A stretch of DNA of 64,000 nucleotides from Bacillus sp. E(2018) (GCF_005503015.1 NZ_SCOL01000001.1:744001-808000); one strand, 5' to 3'; numbered from the stretch's first letter, positions 52,037-60,301 are shown. The notes: a model not told the origin generated them from the letters alone. Numbers and translations: made by a program.

Positions 52037-52384
52037 TTGAAGATATACTTTTGGTTTTTCTTATTGATTTCCACATACAATTTTCTGTGGATTGACATGA
52101 GCAATTTCCGTGAGTTGATGAATCTGATCATCACGGTGGTAGGCCTTTTAGGTATCTACGGATATGTTTATAAAAGAGAAATCTTTCGAAAGATCTTTTG
52201 GAAAATCTTCTTTTTATTTGACCTACTCTATACGATTGGGTTTATGTTATTGGTTTCGAAAGAGAAATACATGAGAATTCATTCAAACGATGAATTCATA
52301 TTTGCTTCATTAGTGGTTTTCATTTTTCTCTTCGTCTATTTTAGAACCCTCTATAAATACGCATTTAAGGTACCAGGTAAATAA
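52037..52384 (+). CDS. Membrane protein, 115 residues, unknown
   Basis: TTG 52037 follows AAGAGGTG at a normal distance; the ATG at 51995 has no ribosome binding site. Four hydrophobic segments are visible (IYFWFFLLISTYNFLWI, LMNLIITVVGLLGIYGYV, IFWKIFFLFDLLYTIGFMLL, FASLVVFIFLFVYF) and the ends are basic. No family was recognised. A terminator follows the stop codon. Confidence 0.68.
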   Translation: MKIYFWFFLLISTYNFLWIDMSNFRELMNLIITVVGLLGIYGYVYKREIFRKIFWKIFFLFDLLYTIGFMLLVSKEKYMRIHSNDEFIFASLVVFIFLFVYFRTLYKYAFKVPGK

Positions 52385-52390
52385 CTAATG

Positions 52391-52420
52391 AGAAGAGTAC
52401 CGCAAGCTGGGTACTCTTTT
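52391..52420 (+). terminator. Terminator after the membrane protein gene
   Basis: AGAAGAGTACC (52391-52401) pairs with GGTACTCTTTT (52410-52420). Confidence 0.85.
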
Positions 52421-52437
52421 AAATAATTTTAGTGAAA

Positions 52438-53241
52438 TTATAGAATCCAACCGTTAAGAACCATCCCTATGTTTATGACAAAATGAAACAGGATTGCGGG
52501 GTATATACTCTTAGTCTTTAACACCACAAAAGCATAGAATAGCCCTCCAAATGAAAAGGAAAGACTCATTAGAATAGGAATGCCGATGGATAGGTGTAAC
52601 AGACCAAACCCGATACTAGTAACGAGAACGGCATAAAAGGTTGAAACGTACTTTTTTAAAGATGATAAAAATAGCCCTCTCCAAAGTAATTCCTCCAAAA
52701 CAGCATTAATTAGAGAAAAGACCAGTGCAAAGATAAGAAGAGACCGCGAAATACTTGTACTCTCCATAAAAAGGAGGGGGAAGAATATGGTCATTGATCC
52801 TAATAAACCTAACCCTAAAAAGGTTAGAGTCTTAATTGTATGATTTGGAAACTCGATACGACTATTCCAGTCTGGCATCACGGTATAAAGATTTACTCCT
52901 TGTTTAGTTCTTCTAATAGAGATAATTGTACCTAGTATTAGAACGAATAGCAGGCTCCTATTTAGCACAATCTTTGCTTCTTTAGAAATCCCAAACTGAG
53001 CGATTACGTCATTTCCTAAAATGAATAATACAAACCCAGACAAAAAGAAGACGAAGAGGGATAAGGTAGGTCGATATTTAAAGTTGATTCTATAGAGTAG
53101 AAACAAAGATAAAACGGAAAGCATTCCTAAACTGAACATTCTGTACGAAAAAAAGATGATGCCTAGAAAAAATAAGCAGGTTAAAGCAATGAGTGCATGA
53201 TTATTTTTCACGAGTTGAATAACTGATCTCTCCTTTATCAT
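52438..53241 (-). CDS. CPBP-family intramembrane glutamic protease
   Basis: A protein of about 267 residues with eight or so helices. The CPBP (Abi/Rce1-type) motifs lie in the last third: EELLWRGLFLSSLKKYV with the catalytic Glu pair and Arg, FGLLHLSIGIPI with His, and LFHFVINIGMVL with His and Asn. Such proteases mature peptides or control membrane proteins. The start is uncertain: ATG 53241 has AAGG 11 bases upstream, ATG 53265 none. A second CPBP gene, at 57806-58491, is broken. Confidence 0.87.
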   Translation of the reverse strand: MIKERSVIQLVKNNHALIALTCLFFLGIIFFSYRMFSLGMLSVLSLFLLYRINFKYRPTLSLFVFFLSGFVLFILGNDVIAQFGISKEAKIVLNRSLLFVLILGTIISIRRTKQGVNLYTVMPDWNSRIEFPNHTIKTLTFLGLGLLGSMTIFFPLLFMESTSISRSLLIFALVFSLINAVLEELLWRGLFLSSLKKYVSTFYAVLVTSIGFGLLHLSIGIPILMSLSFSFGGLFYAFVVLKTKSIYPAILFHFVINIGMVLNGWIL

Positions 53242-53359
53242 TACGAACAAAACCTTCAAATACATATATTTCTACATTTTTTTACAATAAACCTTCCTAA
53301 ATTTTACAATTCAGTTTCATATCTACTATTTTCTTAGCGTGGCGATAAATCGAAAGAGT

Positions 53360-54316
53360 CTATTGATAAAGCGAGATTAAAGACTCGCCAAGTTCCTTAA
53401 CCGATTCAATCAATGTGGAGGGAGAAATAATTTTCATCTGATCACCAAACCCGATGATATAAGACGCAGCTTCTTGCTTTGTATCAAAGGTAAGTTTTAC
53501 TGGAAACCATCCGTTTTCATTCGGTGAACCCTTACTCACAACTTGTGCAAAGCGTCCGCTAAAGGATAATCGATCTATAATGGATGGAGATGCTTCAACT
53601 TCTACTTCGAATACTGGTAAATTACGAACAAAATTTTGCTTCGATTCAGCCCAGTAATCAGCAAGTTGAAAATCTGGAGGTCTAATGAATGTCTCACTCA
53701 ACAACTCAGCTGACTTTATTCGAGATACTCTAAAATTTTTGATTTGTTGATTCGATACCGCAACCAGGTACCATGTGCGTCCTTTTGCGACGAGTCCTAA
53801 AGGTTCTACGATTCTCTCTGAAGAATCGTTGTTCGCTTTTTCGTATGCAATACGTATTTTTCGATCTTCCCATAGGGCATGCTGTAGCTGATTAAGTGCA
53901 ATCGATTCGTGTTTGGATTGTTTCCACGGATCTATATCGATATGGATTCTGTTCCATAAGTTATCCGCTTGCGATTGAAGTGTGTTTGGGAGAGCAGCTA
54001 ACAGTTTTTGCCGTGCTTCTTTCCAATCCTTAGTAAACCCGAGATCACTTAATAGCTGATAAGAAGGGGAAAGAAACAACGTTTTTAGCTCGCTGTCTTT
54101 TAATCCCGTCAATTTTGTTCTGTACTGATCAACAAGCCGCCATCCACCATGTTTGCCTCGTTCAGCTAGGACTGGAATCCCAGCAACACTTAACGCTTCC
54201 ATGTCCCGATGAATGGTTCGCTCTGTTACTTCTAATTCGTTGGCTAACGCCTTTGTTGTCATCTTTCCGTGATTCTGAAGCAGCAATAAGATGCTGATTA
54301 AACGATCTGCTCTCAT
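53360..54316 (-). CDS. HTH-WYL domain transcriptional regulator (YafY-like)
   Basis: A 318-residue regulator. The N-terminal HTH_11 domain has DRLISILLLLQNHGKMTTKA and VTERTIHRDMEALSVAGIPV. The WYL ligand-binding domain follows with the eponymous motif in GRTWYLVAVSN and an RVSRIKSAELL segment, then the WCX extension (LGESLISL at the end). WYL domains bind nucleotides or nucleic acids. It is divergent from an SDR gene with a TGACAT-N3-ATGTCA site between, so it probably controls that gene. Confidence 0.92.
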   Translation of the reverse strand: MRADRLISILLLLQNHGKMTTKALANELEVTERTIHRDMEALSVAGIPVLAERGKHGGWRLVDQYRTKLTGLKDSELKTLFLSPSYQLLSDLGFTKDWKEARQKLLAALPNTLQSQADNLWNRIHIDIDPWKQSKHESIALNQLQHALWEDRKIRIAYEKANNDSSERIVEPLGLVAKGRTWYLVAVSNQQIKNFRVSRIKSAELLSETFIRPPDFQLADYWAESKQNFVRNLPVFEVEVEASPSIIDRLSFSGRFAQVVSKGSPNENGWFPVKLTFDTKQEAASYIIGFGDQMKIISPSTLIESVKELGESLISLYQ

Positions 54317-54340
54317 TTATTTACTCCTTATTTCTTAATA

Positions 54341-54355
54341 TGACATTGGATGTCA
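54341..54355. promoter_or_regulatory. Probable operator of the WYL regulator
   Basis: TGACAT-TGG-ATGTCA, a perfect inverted repeat in the 86-bp region between the divergent regulator and SDR genes. Confidence 0.65.
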
Positions 54356-54402
54356 ACTTTAAAGGTTAAACTAAAGATAGATCAAAAAAGGAGTGAATGC
54401 AA

Positions 54403-55314
54403 ATGAAACCTTTAGAAGGAAAAATTGCACTAGTAGCTGGAGGAACACGAGGGGCAGGACGCGGGATTGCGATGGAATTGGGAGCAGCAGGAGCGACAGT
54501 TTATATCACGGGCAGAACGACTCGTAAGGAAGTTTCAGAATACAACCGTCCAGAAACCATTGAAGAAACGGCAGAATTGGTAAACGAACTAGGTGGCATT
54601 GGAATCCCGGTTCAAGTCGATCATCTTGTTCCAGAACAGGTTGAAGCCCTAGTAAAACGTATTGAACAGGAACATGGTAGATTAGATATTCTAGTGAACG
54701 ATATTTGGGGAGGAGAGAATTTAATTGAATGGAGTACACCTGTGTGGCAGCATTCCCTTGAAAAAGGATTACGCATGCTTCATCTGGCTGTAGATACTCA
54801 TCTCATAACTAGTCATTATGCGCTTCCCTTGTTGATTAAGAACGAAGGCGGACTTGTGATCGAAATGACAGATGGGACAAAAGAATACAATGAGAACAAT
54901 TACAGAGTGTCCATGTTTTACGATTTAGCAAAAACGTCAGTTAACCGAATGGCAAAAGCGCTGTCACACGAACTGTCACCGTATAACTGCACAGCGGTTT
55001 CTGTGTCACCCGGCTGGATGCGTTCAGAAATCATGCTTGAAGTATTTGGGGTGACAGAAGAAAATTGGGAAGATGGAATTGAGAAAGATGCGCATTTTGC
55101 CATATCTGAAACACCTCGTTATGTTGGACGAGCTGTAGCTGCATTAGCGATGGATGAGAACCGTCATGAACTAAATGGACAATCATTCTCTAGCGGAGAA
55201 CTTGCTAAGAAATATGACTTTTATGATTTAGATGGCTCACAGCCTGATTGTTTTCGATATTTGGTAGAAGTCGTCGAGGCAGGGAAGCCAGCTAATGTTG
55301 AGGGATATAAGTAA
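54403..55314 (+). CDS. SDR family oxidoreductase
   Basis: A 303-residue short-chain dehydrogenase. The cofactor motif is ALVAGGTRGAGRGIAMEL, the strand-4 motif is LDILVNDIWGGE (N-x-x-G variant), and the catalytic Tyr-x3-Lys pair seems to be in FYDLAKTSVNRMAKALSHEL, followed by AVSVSPGWMRSE. The substrate is unknown. ATG 54403 is nine bases after GGAG; the ATG two codons earlier is too close. It is probably regulated by the divergent WYL protein. Confidence 0.9.
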   Translation: MKPLEGKIALVAGGTRGAGRGIAMELGAAGATVYITGRTTRKEVSEYNRPETIEETAELVNELGGIGIPVQVDHLVPEQVEALVKRIEQEHGRLDILVNDIWGGENLIEWSTPVWQHSLEKGLRMLHLAVDTHLITSHYALPLLIKNEGGLVIEMTDGTKEYNENNYRVSMFYDLAKTSVNRMAKALSHELSPYNCTAVSVSPGWMRSEIMLEVFGVTEENWEDGIEKDAHFAISETPRYVGRAVAALAMDENRHELNGQSFSSGELAKKYDFYDLDGSQPDCFRYLVEVVEAGKPANVEGYK

Positions 55315-55380
55315 GTGAAAGTGAGATTTTCTAACTAATGGAGAATGGAGCATAATTACTTAAATTGTAAAGATACATGT

Positions 55381-55411
55381 GCGTTAATTTCAAAAGGATT
55401 AACGCTTTTTT
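55381..55411 (+). terminator. Terminator after the SDR gene
   Basis: GCGTTAAT (55381-55388) pairs with ATTAACGC (55398-55405), followed by six T. Confidence 0.88.
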
Positions 55412-55464
55412 ATATGGAACTTATAAAACAAACAATTAAAGAAAATAAGAGGTGGTCTGAATAG

Positions 55465-56004
55465 ATGGGTAGTGGTAATGAAAACATCCCGGTGTGGGCT
55501 TATGAAAAAATTGAAGTGATAAAACCAGATCCTAACTGGAATAAACAAGGTGTTTCGGAAAGAGAAGAACTATCTTATCTCCTTTCAACATTTGGTGTTA
55601 ACCAGGTAGAACATATTGGAAGTACCTCTATACCTAACTTGCCAGCTAAACCAATTATCGACGTAATGGCTTTGATTGCAACATTTCAACATATCCATGA
55701 AATAGATGACGTACTACATGCACACGATTGGCATTATGTACCTCCTGAACTGGACAAGCAGCCTTGGCGAAGATTCTTTGTAAAAGTGGAGAACGACAAA
55801 CGAATAGCACATTTACATCTCATGTTAGAAGGAGAAGAACGATGGAATCAAATTCTTGAGTTCAGAGAGAAATTAAGAGCTAACGCACACTTAGTGAAAG
55901 AATACGCTGCTTTAAAAAGTCATTTAGCAAAAGTGTATGTTAATGACCGAGAAAGATATACAGAAGCAAAAACAGCATTCATTAATAAGGTATTACATAA
56001 TTAA
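55465..56004 (+). CDS. GrpB family (UPF0157) protein
   Basis: A 179-residue protein of the GrpB family with the nucleotidyltransferase-like fold. Signatures are VEHIGSTSIPNLPAKPIIDVMALI, the middle HDWHYVPPELDKQPWRRFF, RIAHLHLMLEGEERWNQILEFREKLR and the end YTEAKTAFI. Function is unproven; a nucleotide- or CoA-linked role has been suggested for relatives. ATG 55465 follows AGAGGTGGTCTGAATAG. Confidence 0.92.
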   Translation: MGSGNENIPVWAYEKIEVIKPDPNWNKQGVSEREELSYLLSTFGVNQVEHIGSTSIPNLPAKPIIDVMALIATFQHIHEIDDVLHAHDWHYVPPELDKQPWRRFFVKVENDKRIAHLHLMLEGEERWNQILEFREKLRANAHLVKEYAALKSHLAKVYVNDRERYTEAKTAFINKVLHN

Positions 56005-56040
56005 GGGAGCATTTCTTTAAGAAGATGTGCCTCTTAATTG
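55999..56040 (+). terminator. Long imperfect hairpin after the GrpB-family gene
   Basis: Outer arms AATTAAG and CTTAATT and an inner AGCATTTCTT/AAGATGTGC pairing form a stem with mismatches, followed by GTTTATT. Confidence 0.5.
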
Positions 56041-56107
56041 TTTATTATTCATTCATTCCACTCTATGGTAAAATAAGGATAAAAAGTTTGAAGTGAGCTG
56101 ACTATAC

Positions 56108-56719
56108 GTGTTTTTAATTAATGGGAGTTTCTTTGTGATCGCCGGAGTTATAGTTTATTTATTAATTAGGGGACTAATGATTAAACCTAGTAAACAAAAG
56201 GCAATGAATTGGTTTAATGAAATGACAAGGTTTCTTTTTGTTCTCTATTGTTTATTGGTTGTCTCGGTCACACTGTTTCCTTTACCTATAGGATTTCCCT
56301 ATTCATTTGAGAATCTATCAGCTTTTATAAATCTAATCCCCTTTGTTTCCATCTGGAAACAAATTAGTTTAATTGGTATAGCCTATGATGGGGATGTACT
56401 CTTCATGATTGAGCTTATCACTCGAAATGTTGGAGGGAATATTCTACTCTTTGTTCCACTTGGTTTTTTAATTCCAATCATTTGGAAAAATGTTAGGCAT
56501 TTTAAACAGATTTTCTTAATTGGTATTGGAGTTTCAGTTACGATTGAATTACTGCAATTACTTGAATCATTTGTTGGTGGTTTGGGACGAGTTACAGATA
56601 TTGATGATGTGATCTGTAATGGATTTGGAGCTGTCTTAGGTTATCTTTTATTTGATTTGTTATTGCTCTTTAGTAAAAAATATCAACTAAGAATTCTACA
56701 TAGAATTTATAAAGTTTAA
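56108..56719 (+). CDS. VanZ family membrane protein
   Basis: A 203-residue protein with about five helices and the VanZ pattern: FLFVLYCLLVVSVTLFPLPIG, NLIPFVSIW, the loop NVGGNILLFVPLGFLIPII and a final DIDDVICNGFGAVLGYLLF. VanZ proteins give teicoplanin tolerance in some hosts; most chromosomal members have an unknown role. The start is GTG 56108 with only a weak ribosome binding site (GAAGTGAG). Confidence 0.9.
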   Translation: MFLINGSFFVIAGVIVYLLIRGLMIKPSKQKAMNWFNEMTRFLFVLYCLLVVSVTLFPLPIGFPYSFENLSAFINLIPFVSIWKQISLIGIAYDGDVLFMIELITRNVGGNILLFVPLGFLIPIIWKNVRHFKQIFLIGIGVSVTIELLQLLESFVGGLGRVTDIDDVICNGFGAVLGYLLFDLLLLFSKKYQLRILHRIYKV

Positions 56720-56740
56720 GGTAAAATAGGGGGAGAAATG

Positions 56741-57025
56741 ATGGAACTTCTGTTTATTGGAATCCTATTACTCATTTTGGTGCTGACAAACCTGATTGTA
56801 TTCAAATTGGGAAGAAGAGATCGAGTAAGAAGAATTGTCTATGGTGTAATCGTAATTCTTTTTACACCTCTAATTTTTAAAGTTTCATTAGATATTATAG
56901 GTTCCTTTGACCCTGGCGGATTCGCATCTGGTGCTATTACTATCATTTATTCTTCCTTATTTTTCATTAATGGGATTATCATTATTCTTATAGGTATAGT
57001 GACCAACAATACAAATAAAGTTTAA
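56741..57025 (+). CDS. Small three-helix membrane protein
   Basis: About 94 residues: MELLFIGILLLILVLTNLIV, VYGVIVILFTPLIFKVSLDI, and ITIIYSSLFFINGIIIILIG. AGGGGGAG precedes two adjacent ATGs (56738, 56741); the second has better spacing. It follows the VanZ gene by 20 bases and is probably co-transcribed. No family was recognised. Confidence 0.7.
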   Translation: MELLFIGILLLILVLTNLIVFKLGRRDRVRRIVYGVIVILFTPLIFKVSLDIIGSFDPGGFASGAITIIYSSLFFINGIIIILIGIVTNNTNKV

Positions 57026-57044
57026 AATAAATTAAATTGGATAC

Positions 57045-57088
57045 AGGCGAGGGAATTCCTTATCAAAGGAGTTCCCTTGCTTGTTTAA
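57045..57088 (+). terminator. Terminator of the VanZ/membrane protein unit
   Basis: AGGCGAGGGAATTCCTT (57045-57061) pairs with 57066-57082 with a few G-U pairs, followed by GTTTAA. Confidence 0.8.
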
Positions 57089-57163
57089 TTGTTTTCATAT
57101 ATTTACAAATCACTTATTGTGCTAAAATTAAAACAGTTTTGAAAGAGGGGAGGGATCAAGAAA

Positions 57164-57487
57164 TTGCGGGTATTTTCGATTTTCGTTTTACTTTGTGTAT
57201 GTCTGAAAATGTCTTTCGTCCCAAACTACTTTCATATCGAGAGTGCTGGTTCTAAAGTAGCGTACGAATGGACGGCACACTCTATAGCTTCTGATGACAT
57301 TTCTATAATCATAACGAAAAACGTCATTGAGAGTAAAAAAGTTCAAAAGGCTTTGAATCCCTTTCAGAATAAAAGTGTAAAAAAAGTACTTGTTGAAAAC
57401 AAGGATGATGTTCAGTCAACAAATGAAAATCCTTATAAGAAAGCTCTATTTCTTAATCCTTTCCTCTATCAATCCAGTTATCTCTGA
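57164..57487 (+). CDS. Putative secreted protein, 107 residues
   Basis: TTG 57164 follows GGGAGGGATCAAGAAA. A short signal-like segment (MRVFSIFVLLCVCLKMSFV) precedes a polar chain (AYEWTAHSIASDDISIIITK, NVIESKKVQKALNPFQNKSV). No cysteine pattern or lipobox is clear, and no family was recognised. It is followed by a small membrane gene. Confidence 0.6.
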   Translation: MRVFSIFVLLCVCLKMSFVPNYFHIESAGSKVAYEWTAHSIASDDISIIITKNVIESKKVQKALNPFQNKSVKKVLVENKDDVQSTNENPYKKALFLNPFLYQSSYL

Positions 57488-57544
57488 CTTTTTAAGTAGG
57501 AATCTATTTATTGCTACTAAGAAAAAGAAGAGGAGATATCTCAG

Positions 57545-57670
57545 ATGAAAGAGATTACATTATTTAGCGTTCTTACAATCGTATTCGTACTAGTTGCCTC
57601 ACATTTTTTTAATCAGTACATTCCAGAGCATCAATATCCAACTCTATTTAAATTCTTAAAGAACATATAG
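57545..57670 (+). CDS. 41-residue single-helix membrane protein
   Basis: ATG 57545 follows GAGGAGATATCTCAG. The protein begins MKEITLFSVLTIVFVLVASH and ends in a polar tail (PTLFKFLKNI). The ribosome binding site, the single membrane helix and a terminator 11 bases after the stop codon support it as a real gene. It resembles small phage- or sporulation-type membrane peptides, but I cannot name it. Confidence 0.62.
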   Translation: MKEITLFSVLTIVFVLVASHFFNQYIPEHQYPTLFKFLKNI

Positions 57671-57680
57671 ATTTTTGAAG

Positions 57681-57702
57681 GACCTGCTTAGCGGGTCTTT
57701 TT
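57681..57702 (+). terminator. Terminator of the 41-residue protein gene
   Basis: GACCTGC (57681-57687), loop TTA, GCGGGTC (57691-57697, one G-U), then TTTTTC. Confidence 0.88.
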
Positions 57703-57805
57703 CATTTATGCTATTTTCCAATCCTCTACCTTTAATAGGCGATGCATTTTTTCATCCATATAACAACTGAAGTACTTAGAAAAGCCAGCTGTAAAAATTA
57801 AGATT

Positions 57806-58491
57806 TTAAAGTGTATTGAAATAAAAAGCAGCAAAGATATTCCAAGCTCCGTGCAATAAAATAGGAATAGAAAGAGAACGAGTCAAATGATAGATGATAG
57901 CCAATAAAATACCAAACATAAAAATTTCTAATGTGTAAGACAAGGACATAGAAAAGTGAGCGATCGTAAATGTTAGCGAAGATACAAAAATTCCAGTGAC
58001 TATTCCCTTTGTTTCATACAATTTCCGATAGATTATTCCTCTAAATAGCGCCTCTTCGAAAACTGGTGCTAATACTCCAGTTCCCAAAAGAAACAAGACT
58101 TTTTGCCACTTTTCTGCTAATGGGTATTGAGAAACAGGACTTGTAAGCATGTCCCAGGTATTTTGAAGTGGATTTGAAATAACCAACTGGATAAGAAGAG
58201 AATTATGATGAACCCTCCAATGACCCAAGCATAATTGGTCCACTTAAATAACGCTTTAATGTTCCAAGAGTTCATTAGATACGCTCTGGTGGGACGATAT
58301 AAAATAAGACCGGTTATAAGCCACAATTCAATGATTCCAGGACCATTATACCAAGTGAAAAAACTGATATTTGATTGCTTGTAGATCGCTATTCCTAGTG
58401 CCATACATCCAAATATTACAAATAAAATACCCATAACTTGCTTCCAAGTGAGATTTTTTTGAACTTGCCGTTTTTCTAAAGATGGCTCCAA
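57806..58491 (-). pseudogene. CPBP-family intramembrane protease gene with a frameshift
   Basis: Two overlapping frames on the minus strand encode one family. From TTG 58491, behind AAAAGGGGTAAGAAC, the N-terminal half reads MEPSLEKRQVQKNLTWKQVM with four helices and then ends in a non-homologous tail after GGFIIILFLSSWLF. The second frame takes over near 58190-58205 with LIQLVISNPLQNTWDML and holds all catalytic motifs: APVFEEALFRGIIYR, TIAHFSMSLSY and LLHGAWNIFA. A one-base change at this junction explains the break. It may be real decay or a sequencing error. Confidence 0.75.
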
Positions 58492-58775
58492 AGTTCTTAC
58501 CCCTTTTAGTTTATTTGCACTAAAATCATCTGATCAATAGTTTAATCATATAATTACATACCATAAATTGTAAAATATTTCTTGTGTCAGTAATACATTA
58601 ATCTTTGCGAAAAAAGCCTATTTAAACACTTTGTACAAGTTTATGCCATCACGTCTAAATACTCGTTTCGAATATTACTAATAAGAATCCGTAGCTTTCA
58701 TACCGGATATGTCATTTATTTGTAGAGGAAGATTGATACAGCTACAGGGAAAAGGTAGATGGAAAATGAATTGAA

Positions 58776-58809
58776 GCGTGTTAATCCAAAGAGATTAACG
58801 CCTTTTTTA
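58776..58809 (+). terminator. Orphan terminator-like hairpin
   Basis: GCG(TG)TTAATC pairs with GATTAACGC (58793-58801) with a two-base bulge, followed by six T. No supported gene lies upstream on the plus strand. Confidence 0.6.
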
Positions 58810-58873
58810 TGCATTTATGTAGCAGAATCGAATGGGCACTGTGATAGGTGTACAAGCACTTTCTGAGAGATTT

Positions 58874-58905
58874 CATAGAATATATTACTCGAAGGTATAC
58901 CTTCG
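58874..58905 (+). promoter_or_regulatory. Sigma-K-like -10 box followed by a 16-bp palindrome
   Basis: CATAGAATA (58874-58882) fits CATAnnnTA, with AC about 14-15 bp upstream. A perfect palindrome, CGAAGGTATACCTTCG, lies at 58890-58905, at the expected start of the transcript. It may stabilise the mRNA or bind a regulator. Confidence 0.45.
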
Positions 58906-58925
58906 GGAAATAGGGGGGATTAGTT

Positions 58926-59243
58926 ATGGGTTGGATTGGAAATAATTCAGGTCAACGTTCTTGTGGATGTCACCAGCGCGTTGAACGTCAACATCATGAA
59001 TGTGGATGTAACAAGCGAGTTGAACGTGAACACCATGAATGTGGCTGCCACAAAAAAGTAAAACTTCGTCAGGCTGAAGGTCAGTTAAGAGGAGAAATGT
59101 GCAGCAGATGCAATTGGGCTCATTATAGAAATGATGACGCTTGGAGAAGACTTTGTAGGAACAGAGTCGAAAGTGTACGAGCGGTTTCAGATGCTCCAAA
59201 CTGTGCTTTGCGCAATCGATTAGGCAATGGAACTGGTCAATAA
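58926..59243 (+). CDS. Cys/His-repeat protein, probably spore-associated
   Basis: A 105-residue basic protein. After MGWIGNNSGQRS come two exact-length 13-residue units, CGCHQRVERQHHE and CGCNKRVEREHHE, and a third partial unit CGCHKKVKLRQAE. A second part follows with CSRCNWAHYRNDDAWRRLC and NCALRNRLGNG. The Cys-Gly-Cys/His-His pattern could bind metal or form cross-links, as in spore-coat proteins. A sigma-K-like -10 box lies upstream. ATG 58926 follows AGGGGGGATTAGTT. No known family was recognised; a coat role is inference. Confidence 0.72.
   Translation: MGWIGNNSGQRSCGCHQRVERQHHECGCNKRVEREHHECGCHKKVKLRQAEGQLRGEMCSRCNWAHYRNDDAWRRLCRNRVESVRAVSDAPNCALRNRLGNGTGQ
58962..59039 (+). repeat. 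Tandem 39-bp coding repeat
   Basis: Two 39-bp units (58962-59000, 59001-59039) that start TGTGGATGT and end CATGAA encode the 13-residue Cys-Gly-Cys units; a partial third begins at 59040. Confidence 0.85.
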
Positions 59244-59293
59244 TATCAAACGTTTTAAAAAGTTAACGAACAAACACTGAAGAAACAAAAATT

Positions 59294-59320
59294 GGACCTT
59301 ATCATTAAGGTCCTTTTTTT
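59294..59320. terminator. Terminator between convergent genes
   Basis: GGACCTTA (59294-59301), loop TCAT, TAAGGTCC (59306-59313), then seven T. Confidence 0.92.
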
Positions 59321-59334
59321 GTTGCGGAAGATTC

Positions 59335-59547
59335 TTAGCTATTCTCGCTTTGGTCACGAATTTCTCTCTCGATCAGATATACAGATAGTTCGAATGCTTC
59401 TATACGTCTTTGGGCTAAGGTGATCTGAGATTTATACCGATTTGGATTTTCTTTAGCTTCCAGCGTTTTAACGGTTTCTTTTAGTTTATGAATCGTTGAG
59501 TCCAGTTGCCGTTTTGCTTCAACTAATTTTGACCGTGTAATCTCCAT
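59335..59547 (-). CDS. Small coiled-coil protein, 70 residues
   Basis: A charged, fully helical protein: MEITRSKLVEAKRQLDSTIH, KLKETVKTLEAKENP, then ITLAQRRIEAFELSVYLIE. Heptad-like hydrophobic spacing suggests a coiled-coil dimer. The start at 59547 follows AAGGGATGAAAACTT. Similar small proteins occur in bacilli without known function. Confidence 0.75.
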   Translation of the reverse strand: MEITRSKLVEAKRQLDSTIHKLKETVKTLEAKENPNRYKSQITLAQRRIEAFELSVYLIEREIRDQSENS

Positions 59548-59754
59548 AAGTTTTCATCCCTTCCATTTTCTTGAATACATAAGTATTAAACAATTTAAAG
59601 GCTTCATCTTAAACCACCATTTTCTTCTTATTATAAAAAGGATAAATATATGGTACAAGAAGTCTGGTAGCTATAAGAAGGAGATAAGAGCTTTTTATTG
59701 AAATCAAAGAAGTACCATCTAAAGGTCTTTTATTATGAAACGGAGGTTCTTGAG

Positions 59755-60270
59755 ATGAGTGATCTGAGGTTGATCGAGATGTATAAAGGCTTTCTACAAA
59801 ACTATTCACAAGAACAACTAAGGTATATACCCGAACAAGGGGTTTGGTCAATGGCTCAAATGTATGACCATTTGATTGTCGTAGCTCATGAATATCTCGA
59901 TCGTGTAGAAGATTGTGAGAAAGAAGATGAAGAGGAAAAGCAGGGGAAATCTGAATTTGGAGAATATCTATTTAATATCGGTGGATTTCCTCCTATTAAA
60001 ATTAAATTGCCTGAAGAACTAGATGCCCCACCGGACAATACAAAAAGTAGAGAAGACATGATCGTTGAGCTTGAACAACTAATGAATAGAATGAAAGACT
60101 TGGAAATGAAAGTTGAAAAGATAAACCCTAGTTGCAAAATGAAGCATGGTGGCTTTGGGTGGCTGAATGCTAAAGAGTGGTTGGCTCTTGTCGGCATGCA
60201 TTTTCGTCATCATCTGCGTCAGAAATATGAGTTGGATGAGAGACTTGCGTTAAGTCTTAATTTTAGCTAA
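59755..60270 (+). CDS. DinB superfamily protein
   Basis: A 171-residue helical-bundle protein. Candidate metal ligands are His in MAQMYDHLIVVAHEYLDRV and the pair in LVGMHFRHHLRQKYEL. The middle is enriched in Glu and Lys and holds FPPIKIKLPEELDAPP. It belongs to the DinB_2-like group that includes thiol transferases. ATG 59755 follows ACGGAGGTTCTTGAG; the upstream ATG has no site. The LRR gene follows after about 30 bases. Confidence 0.83.
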   Translation: MSDLRLIEMYKGFLQNYSQEQLRYIPEQGVWSMAQMYDHLIVVAHEYLDRVEDCEKEDEEEKQGKSEFGEYLFNIGGFPPIKIKLPEELDAPPDNTKSREDMIVELEQLMNRMKDLEMKVEKINPSCKMKHGGFGWLNAKEWLALVGMHFRHHLRQKYELDERLALSLNFS

Positions 60271-60301
60271 ACGATATATAGTCAACTAGGAGATGACATC
60301 A

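Larger units (their letters stand above)
58492..58925 (+). other. 434-bp gap with an orphan terminator and a promoter region
   Basis: It holds a terminator-like hairpin at 58776-58809 (GTGTTAATC against GATTAACGC, then TTTTTT) for which no upstream gene is visible, and the promoter/palindrome region of the next gene. A 34-codon frame from 58759 overlaps the hairpin and is not convincing. A short non-coding RNA ending at 58809 cannot be excluded. Confidence 0.45.

Noticed and set aside
57037..57255. 72-codon plus-strand frame starting MDTGEGIPYQRS
   Set aside because: It runs through a terminator and out of phase into the start of the 57164 gene, without a ribosome binding site.
58759..58863. 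34-codon plus-strand frame starting MENELKRVNPKR
   Set aside because: Its coding region contains the orphan terminator hairpin, and the ribosome binding site is weak.
58962..59050. Direct 39-bp repeats as possible CRISPR or attachment site
   Set aside because: The repeats are contiguous, in frame and encode Cys-Gly-Cys units.
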